This document shows positions 48,001 to 58,990 of a stretch of 64,000 bases of DNA, in pieces (within the stretch, counting starts at the first letter, position 1; the number at the start of each line of letters is the position of its first letter). Under the pieces are notes generated by a model, which was not told the DNA's origin, made no database searches, and saw nothing but the letters and a program-made list of their open reading frames with translations. This DNA is from Litsea cubeba (taxonomy: Eukaryota > Streptophyta > Magnoliopsida > Laurales > Lauraceae), in the NCBI GenBank assembly GCA_012931725.1, contig CM022951.1, positions 5,355,532 to 5,419,531 of the forward strand, written 5' to 3'. A program made the translations under genes and the position numbers.

Positions 48001-51000
48001 CAAATACCCGATAAATTCATCGCAATTGATAATCCTAGCATTTTTCTTTTGGTACATTCTTTCTAAATAAATTCCAGTTATTTCTAAAACATAAATCCTA
48101 ACATTTTGATTGGAAGATATTAGATGGATGGCTACAAAAAAAAAAAAAAAGCGAACCAAGATTCTATTGACCACTTTCTTTTTCCTACTGAAACAATCCT
48201 CTGCTTGAAATGCAGGACTGCAGGAGTATCAAATCAGCATGAGTTTTGGTTGGGAGCATGTCATTCATCCATATTCGGAAAGAACTAATAGTTTAGATTC
48301 TCAATTCCTGATCCACACAAGCAGGGATAGAATCAAATGTGCATTAAGTAAAAAAGCAGCTAAACTTTATCCGCATTGTCAGAAATATATTCACCTTTAA
48401 ACTTTCATCGAATCCACAGAATAGGGTTCTTCCATCAGGGTGAAAGATCATAGAGCGAACTCCTGTAGCCTACAAAAATATAGAAATTGGAATCTGGATG
48501 AAACTTAACAAGCAACTACTTTTGCTTGGCAACAGATAAAAGATATATTCTCATTGACAGATTTTGCCACTTAAATGCAGTGCAGCAAGGTGACTAAAAA
48601 ATGGAAATGCAAACATAAAAATAACAAACAATCAAAGAAAAAGAAGACGAAAAAAAGAAAAGAAATATCTGACTGGATACTGAGGCAACACACACTCATG
48701 GTCAATATGCTCAAGATAACCGCGTTCCAATCCCAAAAGCTGTCACCTCTAAGCAATCAATCCTATTGTGTGATCAATAAATTCAATACAATGTTACAAT
48801 ACATCTTACCAGATAACCTGTTTTCTGTCTGAGATATGTATGCAAGAGATTCATACAAAAGACCAAAAAAGAATTTTTAAGTATCAGATACCACAAGGAA
48901 CAGATTTTACATATAAAAATGAAGTATCAGATACAATAGGATCCAACGACTTCGCATATTTTGATGTTATCAGGTATAACTGACATTGTTTGTGTTTACA
49001 GGATAAATGGGTGACTCGCCCTAACCCAATCCTATTGGGGAGGGTTTGGTAGTAGGTTTGTCAGCTCCGGGCTGGGTATGGGATTTTAGAGGGACATGAG
49101 TTCAGTTTAGTTTTAGCTCCACACATTTATTTATTACTTAGTAAGCATACAGAAGACTTTTGTAGCATAAATGGTCTTAGATATAAGGGAGTTGTAGGTC
49201 ACAGGTTCTGAGTCCTGACCCGACCTGTACCCATCATGTGCAAGTTCAGAGTCAAGAATCATAAACTAGTGACAGGTTGGGTCCAGTACAGGATGGGGCA
49301 TGTGTCAGTCGGTTAGGGTTAGGTTGCAGACTCATATAGAACCTAACCCTCTGCCATAACTACCATCAACCACAGAACATCAGAAAGAAAAACAGAACCC
49401 TTTAATTAGGGTAGAATGCCAGGAATAGTTATTAAAAAATAATATTGAAGAATTCCAATTCTCAACATTTAAAATGTTTCAACATCCCATTCAAAAAACT
49501 GTTCCACAAGGCTCAGAAAAGTATTAACCAAGGTTCCAAAACTCAGACTAGGGGGTGTGACTTGGCACCTCTCGAGTTGAGTCGATTCCACTAGGTCACG
49601 CGGGAATCAGCCAAGTTGGACTTATTTTCACCCCATAGCCCCTGAAATCCTTAAAATTTGTGAAAATGATAAAGAAAATTCTTTAAAAAGCTAAAATAAT
49701 AAAAAAAAAAAGGTTCCATGAATCTAGTTTTTTAAAACACGTGATTTAATTATGAAGAATGAATCTAAGTAGTCAAAAGATGGTCACATTTGTTTTTATG
49801 AATAATATTTCCAAACTTCGAATGGTTCCAAAATTAGTGCAAAAGGATACCAGAAGCTTCCCACACCTACTCACAGCATGAAAATGAGGAAAAACCCGTT
49901 TTGGCTTTTTCCCTATAGGATTAGACTGGCACCTCGGCAGGTGCCAAGTCCAAGTCGACTCAGACTTGACTGATTAAAAACAATGATAACAACTAAAGAG
50001 TATTGTGATATGACATGACAATAATACTGTTCTATAATTTAGATTTGAGACAAGGGAGGAAAGAAATGAACAGGCCACATGCCCACAACCAGCTAAATGA
50101 CAACATTGTACGAGTGTACGACAGATTGGCACAGATTATACACGAAACAATAGATTCTTCACTTGTCAATCAAAACATTGTTTTGTAAATCACTATATAT
50201 TAATATGAGTCTTCTTCTTTTGGAATCTAAATAATATATGTACAGCATATAATTAGGTAAGGTTCAGGTCGTCGGATCTTAATGGGTCTGGGTTGACCCA
50301 AGTCATTCATGTATATCATTGTATGATTAGAATAGATCACAAGATTATTTGATATCCCTGAAATGAAAGGATTCAAGAGTAGTATGATATAGTATACGGA
50401 GGAAACTAGAATATGATAAAAGGGAGCGTCGACCACAAGGGCCAACACATTCCTCTGGCTAGATATCCTCTCTCTACTATTTTGTTATTCTGATAAATAT
50501 AAATTATGAATTCTTTTGAATGGTAAATAATATTTTTAATTAAATTAGATTTCATTTTTTAAAATCATATTTTCCATTTAAATGCTTTCTAAATCATCTT
50601 TAATTAATGTTATTTTCATACTATTTTTTCTATTAAAAAAAGGCGTTTATGTAGATTAATCTAAATATCATGCAGACAAATATTATCCCTCAGAATTCGC
50701 CAATCACAAACATCATACTGGTGTCAGATCTAATATATGCGCGTGTACTCATGCAACTTAGTGATTTGAAAACTACATGCTGATGAGAAAAACACCTATC
50801 ACCAGTGATACAACACTCAAACTGCGACATCAACTGGTATCATTTCTATTTATAACAAAATAAAAATAAATTCACTCTTATTATTTACTTCTGCGGATAG
50901 TACTCTTAAGTTCTTAACACAACAATAAGATCACTGCACGATGGCTATAAAAAGAAGACAAAAACACCTCACATACCTCAGGTCCAGCAGATCCAATCAG

Positions 51001-52547
51001 TTCAAATGTTTCTAAGTCCCAGAATTTTACAGTTCCATCTGCAGAGCCTGGGAATTAATTCATGCATTAGCTTCACCGATGCAAGCGTAGAACTCACAGG
51101 TTAATGTATTGAAGTATTTTTCTGAGTTATGACTGAGCTACGAATGCAGATAATCTTTTATTTCTAAATTGGTTAGGCACCAAAATTATAAAGCAAAAGT
51201 AGAATCCCCCATGTGCAGCATAAAAGAAGTATAACAGGCTGCTGAAAATTTTCATGGTGTATGATTAAATTGTTATCAAACACCTGCCACTTCAAACAAT
51301 CACAAGTTTTAGCATTATATCAGACCACCACATCAATCATCATAACTGGAAGCTTGGAGTACAGAACAAGCTTATGATAGACCCAGCTGATAATATCATA
51401 ACAGCTTCTTCAGTAAGTACAGAAACACTGTTGAGGCACCTATGTTATTCCCCGTGGAATCATGATCGAAGGACAATATGACACCAGCTACAATACCAGC
51501 AGAAATAGAAAAGCACAAAGAGTCTATGCTTGAGTAAAGACCGATGTAATGCCAAGTACAGATAAGTCAGAGATGTAAGAATCAAGTAAACACCTGTTGC
51601 CAGGAGGAACTCATGGGGATGAAAATCTATGCACCGAATTTGTCCTTCATGGAACTTAAAATCATGGAGAAGCTTTCCAGCAGTAAGATCCCATATCTGT
51701 TCAGAAAATTCGATGAATTAATAGCAAATACAAATATAAAAGGCTCACACTGTTTCAATCCGATGTGAGACGGTAAGGATATAGATACTTCACACTTACC
51801 TTTACAACATTGTCTTCACCACCAGTGACAACCCAGCGACCATCAGGAGTGAATCTAATGGTATTAATCCCTTGCGTGTGGCCCTTATATGTGTGAATGC
51901 ATCCCTTCCTCCTAATGTCCCAGATCTTAAGATTAGCATCCAAGGAACCAGATGCAAAGAACTCACCGAATGGATGAAATTCAACAGAGGTGCAGTTTGT
52001 TCTGTGTCCAGCTATAGTGCGGACAACTGCAATTAGAAAACAAAAACAGAATTAGAAGCTTTGCGCTGCGCGTGCTTGATCCACAGTTAGCACTGTACCA
52101 AATATTAGTATGGTACACACACACTCTCTCTCTATACACACACATACACAGATGCTTAAAAGAATTTGCAGTGTACAAACGCTATAAGCACTGTTCTGTG
52201 TCCAATGATACACATCTTTACCACTCATCAAGACATGTAACTGAAGTGCATGAAGCATGTTTCATTATTCAGTTAATTGGAGAAACTCACTCTTTGCTTC
52301 TTCCAAATCCCACAGCTTTAGCGCACCACCAGAAGCTCCTGAAACCACCAAAACCTCTTCTGAATCAAAAGTTACAGATTCAACTGGACATGTGTGACCA
52401 AAGAGGCTCTGCATATTTACAAAAGTGACAATTTGTCATATCATGACACAGCATCTACTAATAATAGGGCCTGCATACCTTAGTGTGATTCAAATTATCA
52501 TAGTAACTAAAGGAAAGCAATTACTAGCTTAATGCAGATTACATGTG

Positions 52548-52642
<95 letters not shown>

Positions 52643-55600
52643 GGTGGATTATGTTAACACAAAAAAGTCAACCCCATCTGTGATCCTAACCCCTAATTTA
52701 ATTGACTTAAAAGTTGTGTAAGTGACATATATTGTTAAACTTCAATCCAATTGTGGATTTATGTTGGATAAGTGTCAATCAAACAAATGTGTGATTTCAC
52801 TTGAGAAACACGAAATGTCACACACAGATATGGGTGATTTCAATTGAGTAATACCATATGTGCGCCACTTGTGGCCCACCTATTGGCAGCACCTATGAAA
52901 TGGAAGGGGCCGGAAGGTCCATGCATGGATTAGGGATGCTAAAAAAAGGCCAAGTCAGATCCTGATGGGCGTGAACTTTAAAGCCTAAACCGTCAAAGAT
53001 TAACAGTTTAAGTGTCTGAAAATAGGATGTATCAATGTATAACTATATTTGGGATCAAAGTTGGGACATCCAGCTTCATAGGTGGGAAGTTAAAAGTCGG
53101 TCCAGTGGGTCCCACAAGGTTGTGCACTTTGAACTTTTTGATTTACTGCATCGCTCATTACCAAACCAAACCAAACCAAGCATTTTCCCACTAGGTGGGG
53201 TCGGCTATATGGATTTGACGACGCCAATCGAATCTAGTTAGGGCCATGTCCTCTGTTAGATCCATGTAAGCAAGGTCATGTTTAATAGTTTCTTTCCAAC
53301 TTCTCTTGGGTCTCCCTCTCCCTCTCCTACTCCTGGCAATCTCCATGCTTTCACACCTTTTAACAGGTGCCTCCGTTGGGCGCCTTTTAACATGGCCGAA
53401 CCATCTCAGTCAATTTTCTCTCACTTTATCTCCAATCGGTGCTATTCTTACTTTGCCCCTAATCTCCTCATTCCTAATCCTATCTCTCATTGTGATCCCG
53501 CACATCCATCTTAGCATTCTCATCTCCGCAACTTCCATCTTCTTGACATGATTATGCTTACTGCCCAACACTCTGATCCATATAACAACGCTGGTCGTAC
53601 CGCCACCTTATAATACTTTCCTTTAACCTTGAGGGGGACTTTCCGATCACACAAGACCCCCGAAGCACTCCTCCATTTGGTCCACCCGGCCTGAATCCTG
53701 TGACTTACATCAGTATCAATCCCTCCATCCTGTTGCACCATAGATCCAAGGTACCTAAAGGTTTCTTTCTCTACAATCTTTTGTGTGCCCAAACTTATTT
53801 CTATGTTACCAGGTGTCCTACTTTGACTAAACTTGCATTCCATATATTCCGTTTTGCATTGACTTAGCCTAAACCCTTTTGTCTCTAATGTTTTCCGCCA
53901 CAATTCTAGTTTAGCATTCACTCATTCTCTCGTCTCATCCACTAAAACAATGTCATCTGCAAATAGCATACACCACGGCACCTCATCCTGGATATGTCTT
54001 GTAATCTCATCCATAACTAGGGCAAATAAGTACGGGTTTAACGCTGAGCCGTAGTGTAGACCAATCGTTAAGTACGAGCTTAACGCCGAGCCTTACTGCA
54101 TCGCTCATTAATAAAGTAAAATTGATCAAGCATCAGACACAGATGGTACTAATGGCAGGTATTACAATAACACCTCCTTAATAAATGAGACAAAGCTCAG
54201 ATGATGCTGATAAACTATTACAATAAAAAATAATCCTCTGTTGCACAGATTCTTTGGAACGAGCCACATATGCATGTCGAACACGTTTGGAGTTTGGACA
54301 TAATATTATCTCAGATTATTCATTGATTCCTCTACTACTAATTTAATGTTTTTTTTAACAATTGATAGAAATAAATAATGCCTCTTATTCTTTTGGAATC
54401 TAAGCATTGATATGATTATTACATGATAGTTTAGAGTAAGCTTTGATTATTATTTTTATTGGTGTCAATTTTAATATTAATTTGTATTTAAAAATAACCA
54501 TTAATTTGAATATTAGGCCGAATCCACTAATCCTACATATCTCGCAAGCATCAGAATATGAGACACATATACGTACGCACTCATGCAACTTAGCAATAAT
54601 CTAAAACACCCCTTGATAGCCAGCAATAAAATGCAAAAATAAAAATAAGATAATAAATTTACCAAATCCCATACATGGTAAATTTTTTATTGAACTGTTA
54701 AAAATGAAAGGGAAAAGAGGTGAGATCTTGAACTAACCAGTAAAGAATTTGATTTCCCAATTGCCCACAGGTTCACTCTGTGATCTTCACCACCGGTAAC
54801 AAAAAGTCCACATGACTTTTTCCCAATCTTTATGCACTTCACATTGGATGCATGTGCTTCAACTTCGTCTAAATCCAGTCAGTCAAGAAAATCAAGTTCA
54901 CAAGTAAAGGTTGTAAAGAAACTTCATTCTATAAATGTGTGCACACTGAGATTTGCATCATAAGAAAATAAATAAATTATTTTGATATCTTTTTCGATAT
55001 ATCTTCCATGATCAGGTTTGACTTCCACTTGTTGAGTCATATATAGGGACTGATTTGTAATTTAACAAAATTCAAGGACTGTGTAGAGTGTAATCTCCAG
55101 AATCTTAAGGGCCCGTTAGTCGATTGACTCCATGTTTTAGTAGTAACACTTTGCTGTCAATCCAATCAAAGTAGGACTCATGTCGGATTGATCACATGTA
55201 AAATGATCCGCCCACAATTAATTAATGGAATTTGTTGATTGGCTAATTGTGATCTTTTGATGGGCGACGATGTTGCGGTTAGCATGGTTGGTTGAGAGGA
55301 TAGCATTGAGAGCCATTCAACAAGTCATGATAAGGTGATAGTGAAGGGGTAAATGGTATGATAATGCAAAGTTAGGAGTCCAAATCCCTTGGGTGTCGCA
55401 CTCACGCTTGCAATGAGGGGTGTGAAACTCTACACCAAGGTCCTGCCTATTGAAACTCCGAGCCACTCAAAATAAATTCCTCTATTTTCATGGCTTTCCC
55501 CAAAGTTTACTCCAATAGAAGTTGGTCCCACCTTAAATTTGAGCATGTAATTAAGAATGTCATACATACGCTCAATGTAATTAAGAAGGCTTTTAAATTG

Positions 55601-56603
55601 ACATGATGCACCTCCATATCCCCAACTAGCAAGGATGTAAGGATTTGGCTCTTCACTGTCCAACCCATTTCTAACCACCCCGTATTTCGCTGCTATTGCT
55701 GCCAAAGACATTCTGAATCTCCTTCAATCAGTTAACCAAGGTGCCACTCGACTAATTTCCATAGTTGTTCCTTGATATTGGGATCCAACACACTATGAGT
55801 ATGACACCACCAACTCATGTTCCCTACTCTGGATGCTATTAACTTGCACTTTCTATATTTTGAATTCATTCTACTCCAACAAATTGCTTCGATGGCTTTT
55901 CTCCACAATTTTATCATATCATTTCATTCCCTGTTAGTCTACTCAAAACAGTATTATTTCTAAGCAAAATACCATCTTGAAGTTCTGTCTTGAAGTTGTT
56001 CTGCATCAAGAGAAATAGATAAGTAACGTAAAATCACATACTCAAATGTGATTTTTGAAACAAACCTAATGCTCAAAGAAGTAGAATGAGTCGAGCAATC
56101 ACATAATCAAATGTGATAATTCCCCATTTCCAGACATCTTCAAATTCCTACCCAAAAACAGGGAGCGCATTTCTCCAACTATGAGAAGGAAAAAAAAAAG
56201 GGAAAAGAAGATTTCAAAAAAAAAAAAAAATCCAAGTCAGTTCCTTTTGAAATCCGCGCTCATTCTAATCACCAATCTTAGATCAAAACAGAGGAAGGAA
56301 TTACAGTAACCTTCAAAAAAACTCAAAAACTAAAAACCACTGGCATCACATCTAGACCAAGATCAAAGAAGAAACAAGGATCATACCATCTAAAGCTCGA
56401 AATCTCTCAAACTCAAACAGATCTCATCCAAACAAAATAAAGAAAAGAAAAGAATCACGCATAACTTCTACTTGTTCAATCAAATCAGCTCAGTTCAGAA
56501 TGCAGCAAGATTCAATGCCACGTGGAACTAAACTAAACCCTAAAAATAACCATAGTTACAAGAAAACTAAAAGGATACAGAATTTGTAACCCCGCTTCGC
56601 CAT
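36024..56603 (-). CDS. KTN80: katanin p80 WD40-containing subunit B1 homologue
   Basis: Seventeen coding exons: 56579-56603, 54738-54868, 52291-52408, 51800-52026, 51594-51696, 50977-51047, 48395-48469, 47422-47565, 47064-47247, 46414-46881, 40343-40470, 38781-38906, 37298-37372, 37067-37179, 36556-36672, 36374-36442, 36024-36051. Phases agree at all junctions, giving 733 residues. An N-terminal WD40 propeller covers about residues 8-300 (VTGGEDHRVNLWAIGK, ASGSLDANLKIWDIRRKG, ATGSADGTVKFWDLETFE). A Ser/Thr-rich low-complexity middle follows (about 320-540). It contains GRTRSLVERWE in exon 11. The con80 domain is at about 575-724 (DSFISVLQSRLTKLQVVQHF). In plants, p80 partners the katanin p60 ATPase and directs it to microtubule branch and crossover sites for severing. 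IWDIR is a WDxR motif of the type used for DDB1 binding. The last residues (LIRRGRANSSS) depart from the usual family end. The middle is shorter than in Arabidopsis paralogues. Confidence 0.95.
39616..39940. repeat. non-autonomous element with AGGATC termini (KTN80 intron 11)
   Basis: The element spans 39621-39935, starting AGGATCAAAATAGCGG and ending ATTTTGAACCATGATCCT. It is flanked by AACCA on both sides (39616-39620 and 39936-39940). It is the inverted counterpart of the element at 14354-14742, sharing CTACGTAGCGG-type words, AAGGGTAGAGACAACTTTA and CTATTTTCAAAATAG. Confidence 0.75.
40045..40065 (+). repeat. poly(G)21 tract
   Basis: Twenty-one consecutive G following TTTTTTTTTTTTGAGGGTGC, within KTN80 intron 11. 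It may be an indel-prone locus or an assembly artefact. Confidence 0.9.
41127..41350. repeat. MITE with GGGCATGTT termini
   Basis: The left end AGGGCATGTTCGTGTAAT and the inverted right end AGGGCATGTTTCTGTAAC form terminal repeats. About 224 bp, non-coding, in KTN80 intron 10. Confidence 0.65.
41985..42985 (+). mobile_element. 5'-truncated RTE-type LINE, interrupted
   Basis: The plus-strand translation, with several stops, follows the C-terminal part of plant RTE reverse transcriptase: YLDSIISKDGEIE, RLASEMLCDRH, PTMTYGAE, MHKMSVVEMRIL, REHLWLASIGDKL, RWFVHHQHRLATALVRKS, MQVDGPPRKRDTLKKTWMEV. The typical RTE 3' tail follows (GCCGGCCCCAACAAATTTAG) with a GGT/GTG-rich simple-repeat end at 42962-42988. 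A SMART/TRIM element (42676-42924) splits the coding remnant from the tail. Confidence 0.88.
42676..42924 (-). mobile_element. SMART/TRIM miniature LTR retrotransposon
   Basis: Two direct repeats of 59 bp (42676-42734) and 62 bp (42863-42924) start TGTTAATAACCAGAAAC and end TTTATATCA on the plus strand. On the minus strand each is a TG..CA LTR. Directly after the 5' LTR comes TGGCATTAGAGCC (42862-42850), a near match to the initiator-Met-tRNA primer-binding site TGGTATCAGAGC. Directly before the 3' LTR is the purine tract TGAGGGGGGTGT (42746-42735). Only 128 bp separate the LTRs, with no coding capacity. No clear target duplication is readable. Confidence 0.88.
43616..46018. mobile_element. 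solo LTR, 2.4 kb, probable Gypsy
   Basis: The LTR runs from 43621 (TGTAATATCCTGAGTAC) to 46013 (TTGGGTCGTGACA), with TG..CA ends. It is flanked by the perfect 5-bp duplication CATGT at 43616-43620 and 46014-46018. Length and ends (TGTAA..GTGACA) fit Gypsy chromovirus LTRs of the Tekay/Del kind; that assignment is from general knowledge. Single LTR with one target duplication means the internal region was removed by LTR-LTR recombination. A possible TATA is CTTTATATATGAG near 43850. It lies in KTN80 intron 10. Confidence 0.9.
45027..45137 (+). repeat. 37-bp tandem repeat inside the solo LTR
   Basis: Three full units beginning GATC at 45027, 45064 and 45101, plus a partial unit on each side. 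Each unit carries GATTAATTACATGATTATGA. AT-rich, with few changes between units. Confidence 0.9.
47619..48200. repeat. 291-bp near-identical tandem duplication in KTN80 intron 7
   Basis: Unit 1 is 47619-47909 and unit 2 is 47910-48200. Both run TCACAAATGGAAGGACTGTG to CCTACTGAAACAATCC. By eye they differ only at one base (CCAAAATTC against CCAAGATTC) and by a base or so in the poly(A) run. The open frame through both on the minus strand exists because 291 is divisible by three. It is intronic and not a gene. Confidence 0.97.
49010..49970. repeat. degenerate hAT-like repeat debris in KTN80 intron 6
   Basis: At 49200-49330 there are repeated pyrimidine/purine words (GACCCGACCTGTACCC, GGTTGGGTCCAGTACAGG) of the kind found in short hAT elements. 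At 49540-49965 words such as GGCACCTCTCGAGTTGAGTC and GGTGCCAAGTCCAAGTCGAC occur at opposite ends in inverted fashion, suggesting a second element of about 430 bp. No clean ends were defined. Confidence 0.35.
52551..52640. repeat. (TC)45 microsatellite, KTN80 intron 2
   Basis: Ninety bases of uninterrupted CT dinucleotides, about 140 bp upstream (gene sense) of exon 3. Confidence 0.98.
53143..54110 (-). mobile_element. 5'-truncated RTE LINE with 18-bp target duplication
   Basis: The element covers 53161-54092, flanked by TTACTGCATCGCTCATTA at 53143-53160 and 54093-54110 (perfect). The minus-strand translation gives the RT catalytic region (VPWCMLFADDIVLVDETRE, including the FADD box), then a stop, then NAKLELWRKTLETKGFRLSQ, FRYLGSMVQQDGGIDTDVSH and RPALLYGSECWA. 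The 3' end is the RTE tail (AGCCGACCCCACCTAGTGGG) plus a (TTTGG)n simple repeat. It is dead: stops and 5' truncation. It sits in KTN80 intron 2. Confidence 0.93.
55430..55920 (-). other. unidentified protein-like frames in KTN80 intron 1
   Basis: Two adjoining minus-strand frames (55732-55917 and 55430-55711) read like degraded coding sequence, e.g. LWRKAIEAICWSRMNSKYRK and YGVVRNGLDSEEPNPYILAS. I do not recognise a family. They could be a decayed transposon or a retroposed gene piece. Confidence 0.25.
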
Positions 56604-56843
56604 TTGCACAAGACTGTGGAGAAATCTTCTCTCATCAATTTCGGTAGAGGCAGGTATCGGACCGAAACTTGGAGGTGGAAAGGAAACGGATCCGATGCAG
56701 TCTCTGTAACTTTCTTGTAGGACAAGGAAGAAGAAGACAGAGAAAGAAAGAAATGCAGTGATGTGAAATGAAATAATAGCAGAGATTCCAGTACGTATGT
56801 TTTTCTCTCTCGCTCTGTTCTTTTCTTTGTTGTTGTTGTTATG

Positions 56844-56855
56844 TATATATATACA

Positions 56856-56901
<46 letters not shown>
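56844..56901 (-). promoter_or_regulatory. KTN80 promoter: TATA plus (CT)n tract
   Basis: TATATATAT at 56844-56852 lies about 245 bp upstream of the ATG at 56603. Immediately upstream (gene sense) is a (CT)21 tract (56859-56901). This would give a leader of about 210 nt. Confidence 0.5.
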
Positions 56902-56904
<3 letters not shown>

Positions 56905-57841
56905 TGGGTGAAGGAGCAGTGGAGGGAGCAGGGAGAATGTTGTGTATAGGTTATTAGGTAGGTGAAAGGTGGACTCTTTTGACCAGAACAAAAGACACAA
57001 AAGTGAAAAAGGAGTGGAGGTGGAGGCCTCCCCTTGGCAAATGTCTATAGTAATTCTTAGATGTGATGAGATGAGCTGCACTGAATGCAATTTTAACTGC
57101 AGAGCCATCATCATTATATTCATTTGCCATCATTAGATGGACAAGACTATTTTTTATGATGATGGTGATTCTTCCAAGAATGGGCCAACAAAGCCATCAA
57201 TGTGGGCCATTTTTCAAGTTCATATCTTATTTGGATCGAGCATTATAGAACAAGAGATCATCATCTCGACTATCTTGAGGTCAGCTTTGTATGTTAGTTA
57301 TATTTATCCACTCCAATTTTATTTTAGTCTTGGAATAGGTTAGGTTGTGCTTCTACCTAACTATTGACCATTTCTAAGGGACCTAAAAGTAAGATATAGA
57401 TGTATAGAGGACCTTCATTTTCTTTTATTTTATAATATTTATATGGGATGTAATTCATTGAGAACATTGAAAATGATTCACACGGAGTCAATATGAGAAC
57501 TTTTTTGTGGGGCCCATTGGGAGGGGCCCATTTTGGAATGGGATTGGTGGGGATTGAAAGATTTATATGGGACCACTCCAAATATCAAGTTTGGCCCCAA
57601 TCCCATGCTTCTAACCCCTTCATCCATGGCCGACAACCCCAATTCATTCGTATCGGTATATAATCGATCCAACGGTCCAGTTCATTTGCCTTAGTGTCAA
57701 ACCTTGGGGCGTGTGACTATCAGAAGAGTCTTTATCCATTGCAAGGTTTGGATTGGGTGATAGGTAGGCCCACTTCATAGTTCTCACGATTTGAACGGTA
57801 AGAACAGTTCCCACCTAATTATTTTCTTATATATATATATA

Positions 57842-57929
57842 TTCAATGCCAATAATCTAAATGAGAGAGCCCCCACATCTATCTCTCATATAAGGTGTTA
57901 GAGATATCTCTCATGTGACCATCTTCTAT
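57842..57929. repeat. MITE family A, right-arm half
   Basis: TCAATGCCAATAATCTAAAT through GAGAGCCCCCACATC to GAGATATCTCTCATGTGACC. Duplicated with its host segment at 58513-58600. Confidence 0.7.
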
Positions 57930-58618
57930 ATATATATATATATATATCAAATTAATGAAGGCTATGTATTCATTACCATCTTCCCTTATTCGAGAGTGTG
58001 TTGGCGAGCTGAACGGTCCAGGTCGTGCTTCTACCTAACTGTTGACCATTTCTAAGGGGACCTAAAAGTAAGATATAGTTATATAGAGGACCTTCACTTT
58101 CTTTTATTTTATAATATTTATATGGGATGTGATTCATTAAGAACGGTTCTCACGGAGTCACCATGAGAACTTTTTTGTGGGGCCCATTGGGAGCCCCATT
58201 TTGGAATGAGATTGGTGGGGATTGAAAGATCTATATAGGACCACTCCAAATATCAAGTTCGGCCCCAATTCCATGTTTCCAACCCCTTCATCCATGGCCA
58301 ACAAGCCCAATTCATTCGTATGGATATATAGTCAATCCAACGGTCCTGTTCGTTTGTCTTAGTGTCAAATCTTGGGGCGTGTGACTATCAAAGGAGTCTT
58401 TGTCCATTGGAAGGTTTGGATTGAGTGATAGGTAGGCCCACCTCATAGTTCTCACGGTTTGAACTGTAAGAACAGTTCCCACCTAATTATTTTCTTTTAT
58501 ATATATATATATACAATGCCAATAATTTAAATGAGAGAGCCCCCACATCTATCTCTCATATAAGGTGTGAGAGATATCTCTCATGTGATCATCTTCTATA
58601 TATATATATATATATATC

Positions 58619-58990
58619 AAAGGGAAATATTCAAGTGAAAACTAGTTCTCACCTATTATATGAGAATTTTTTTACGGGGCCCAACTAGCAACTCATCCAA
58701 ACCTAGTAACTAATAGGGAACCCCATGATAGTCACATATCTCAATGATCGACACACATCCGAATGGATTGAACCGTTGAATCGAGGATTGAATATTATTT
58801 TGAATATGAAGCCATTAAACTTGTGGGCCACAGATGAAGGGGTCAGGGGCATAGGTTTGGGGTCAAACTTGATACTTAAGGTAGTCTCACATATATCTTT
58901 CCATCCCCCTTGGTCCCATCCCCAAATAGGGCCCACAATTAGGCCTTACAAAAAAGTTTTCATATATTATGTGAGAACTAGTTCTCACAA
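58619..58990. repeat. MITE inserted into copy 2 of the duplication
   Basis: The left end GGGAAATATTCAAGTGAAAA is followed by ACTAGTTCTCACCTATTATA; the right end TATATTATGTGAGAACTAGT is followed by TCTCAC. The subterminal parts pair as inverted repeats, and AGAACTAGTTCT is itself palindromic. Its absence from copy 1 marks an insertion after the duplication. Confidence 0.75.

Noticed and set aside
47575..48174. 199-aa minus-strand ORF with two identical halves
   Set aside because: It is the translation of a 291-bp tandem duplication inside KTN80 intron 7; poly(A) runs give poly-Phe and there is no family resemblance.
53278..53551. Plus-strand ORFs of 78-81 aa
   Set aside because: They are antisense readings of the RTE LINE at 53161-54092.
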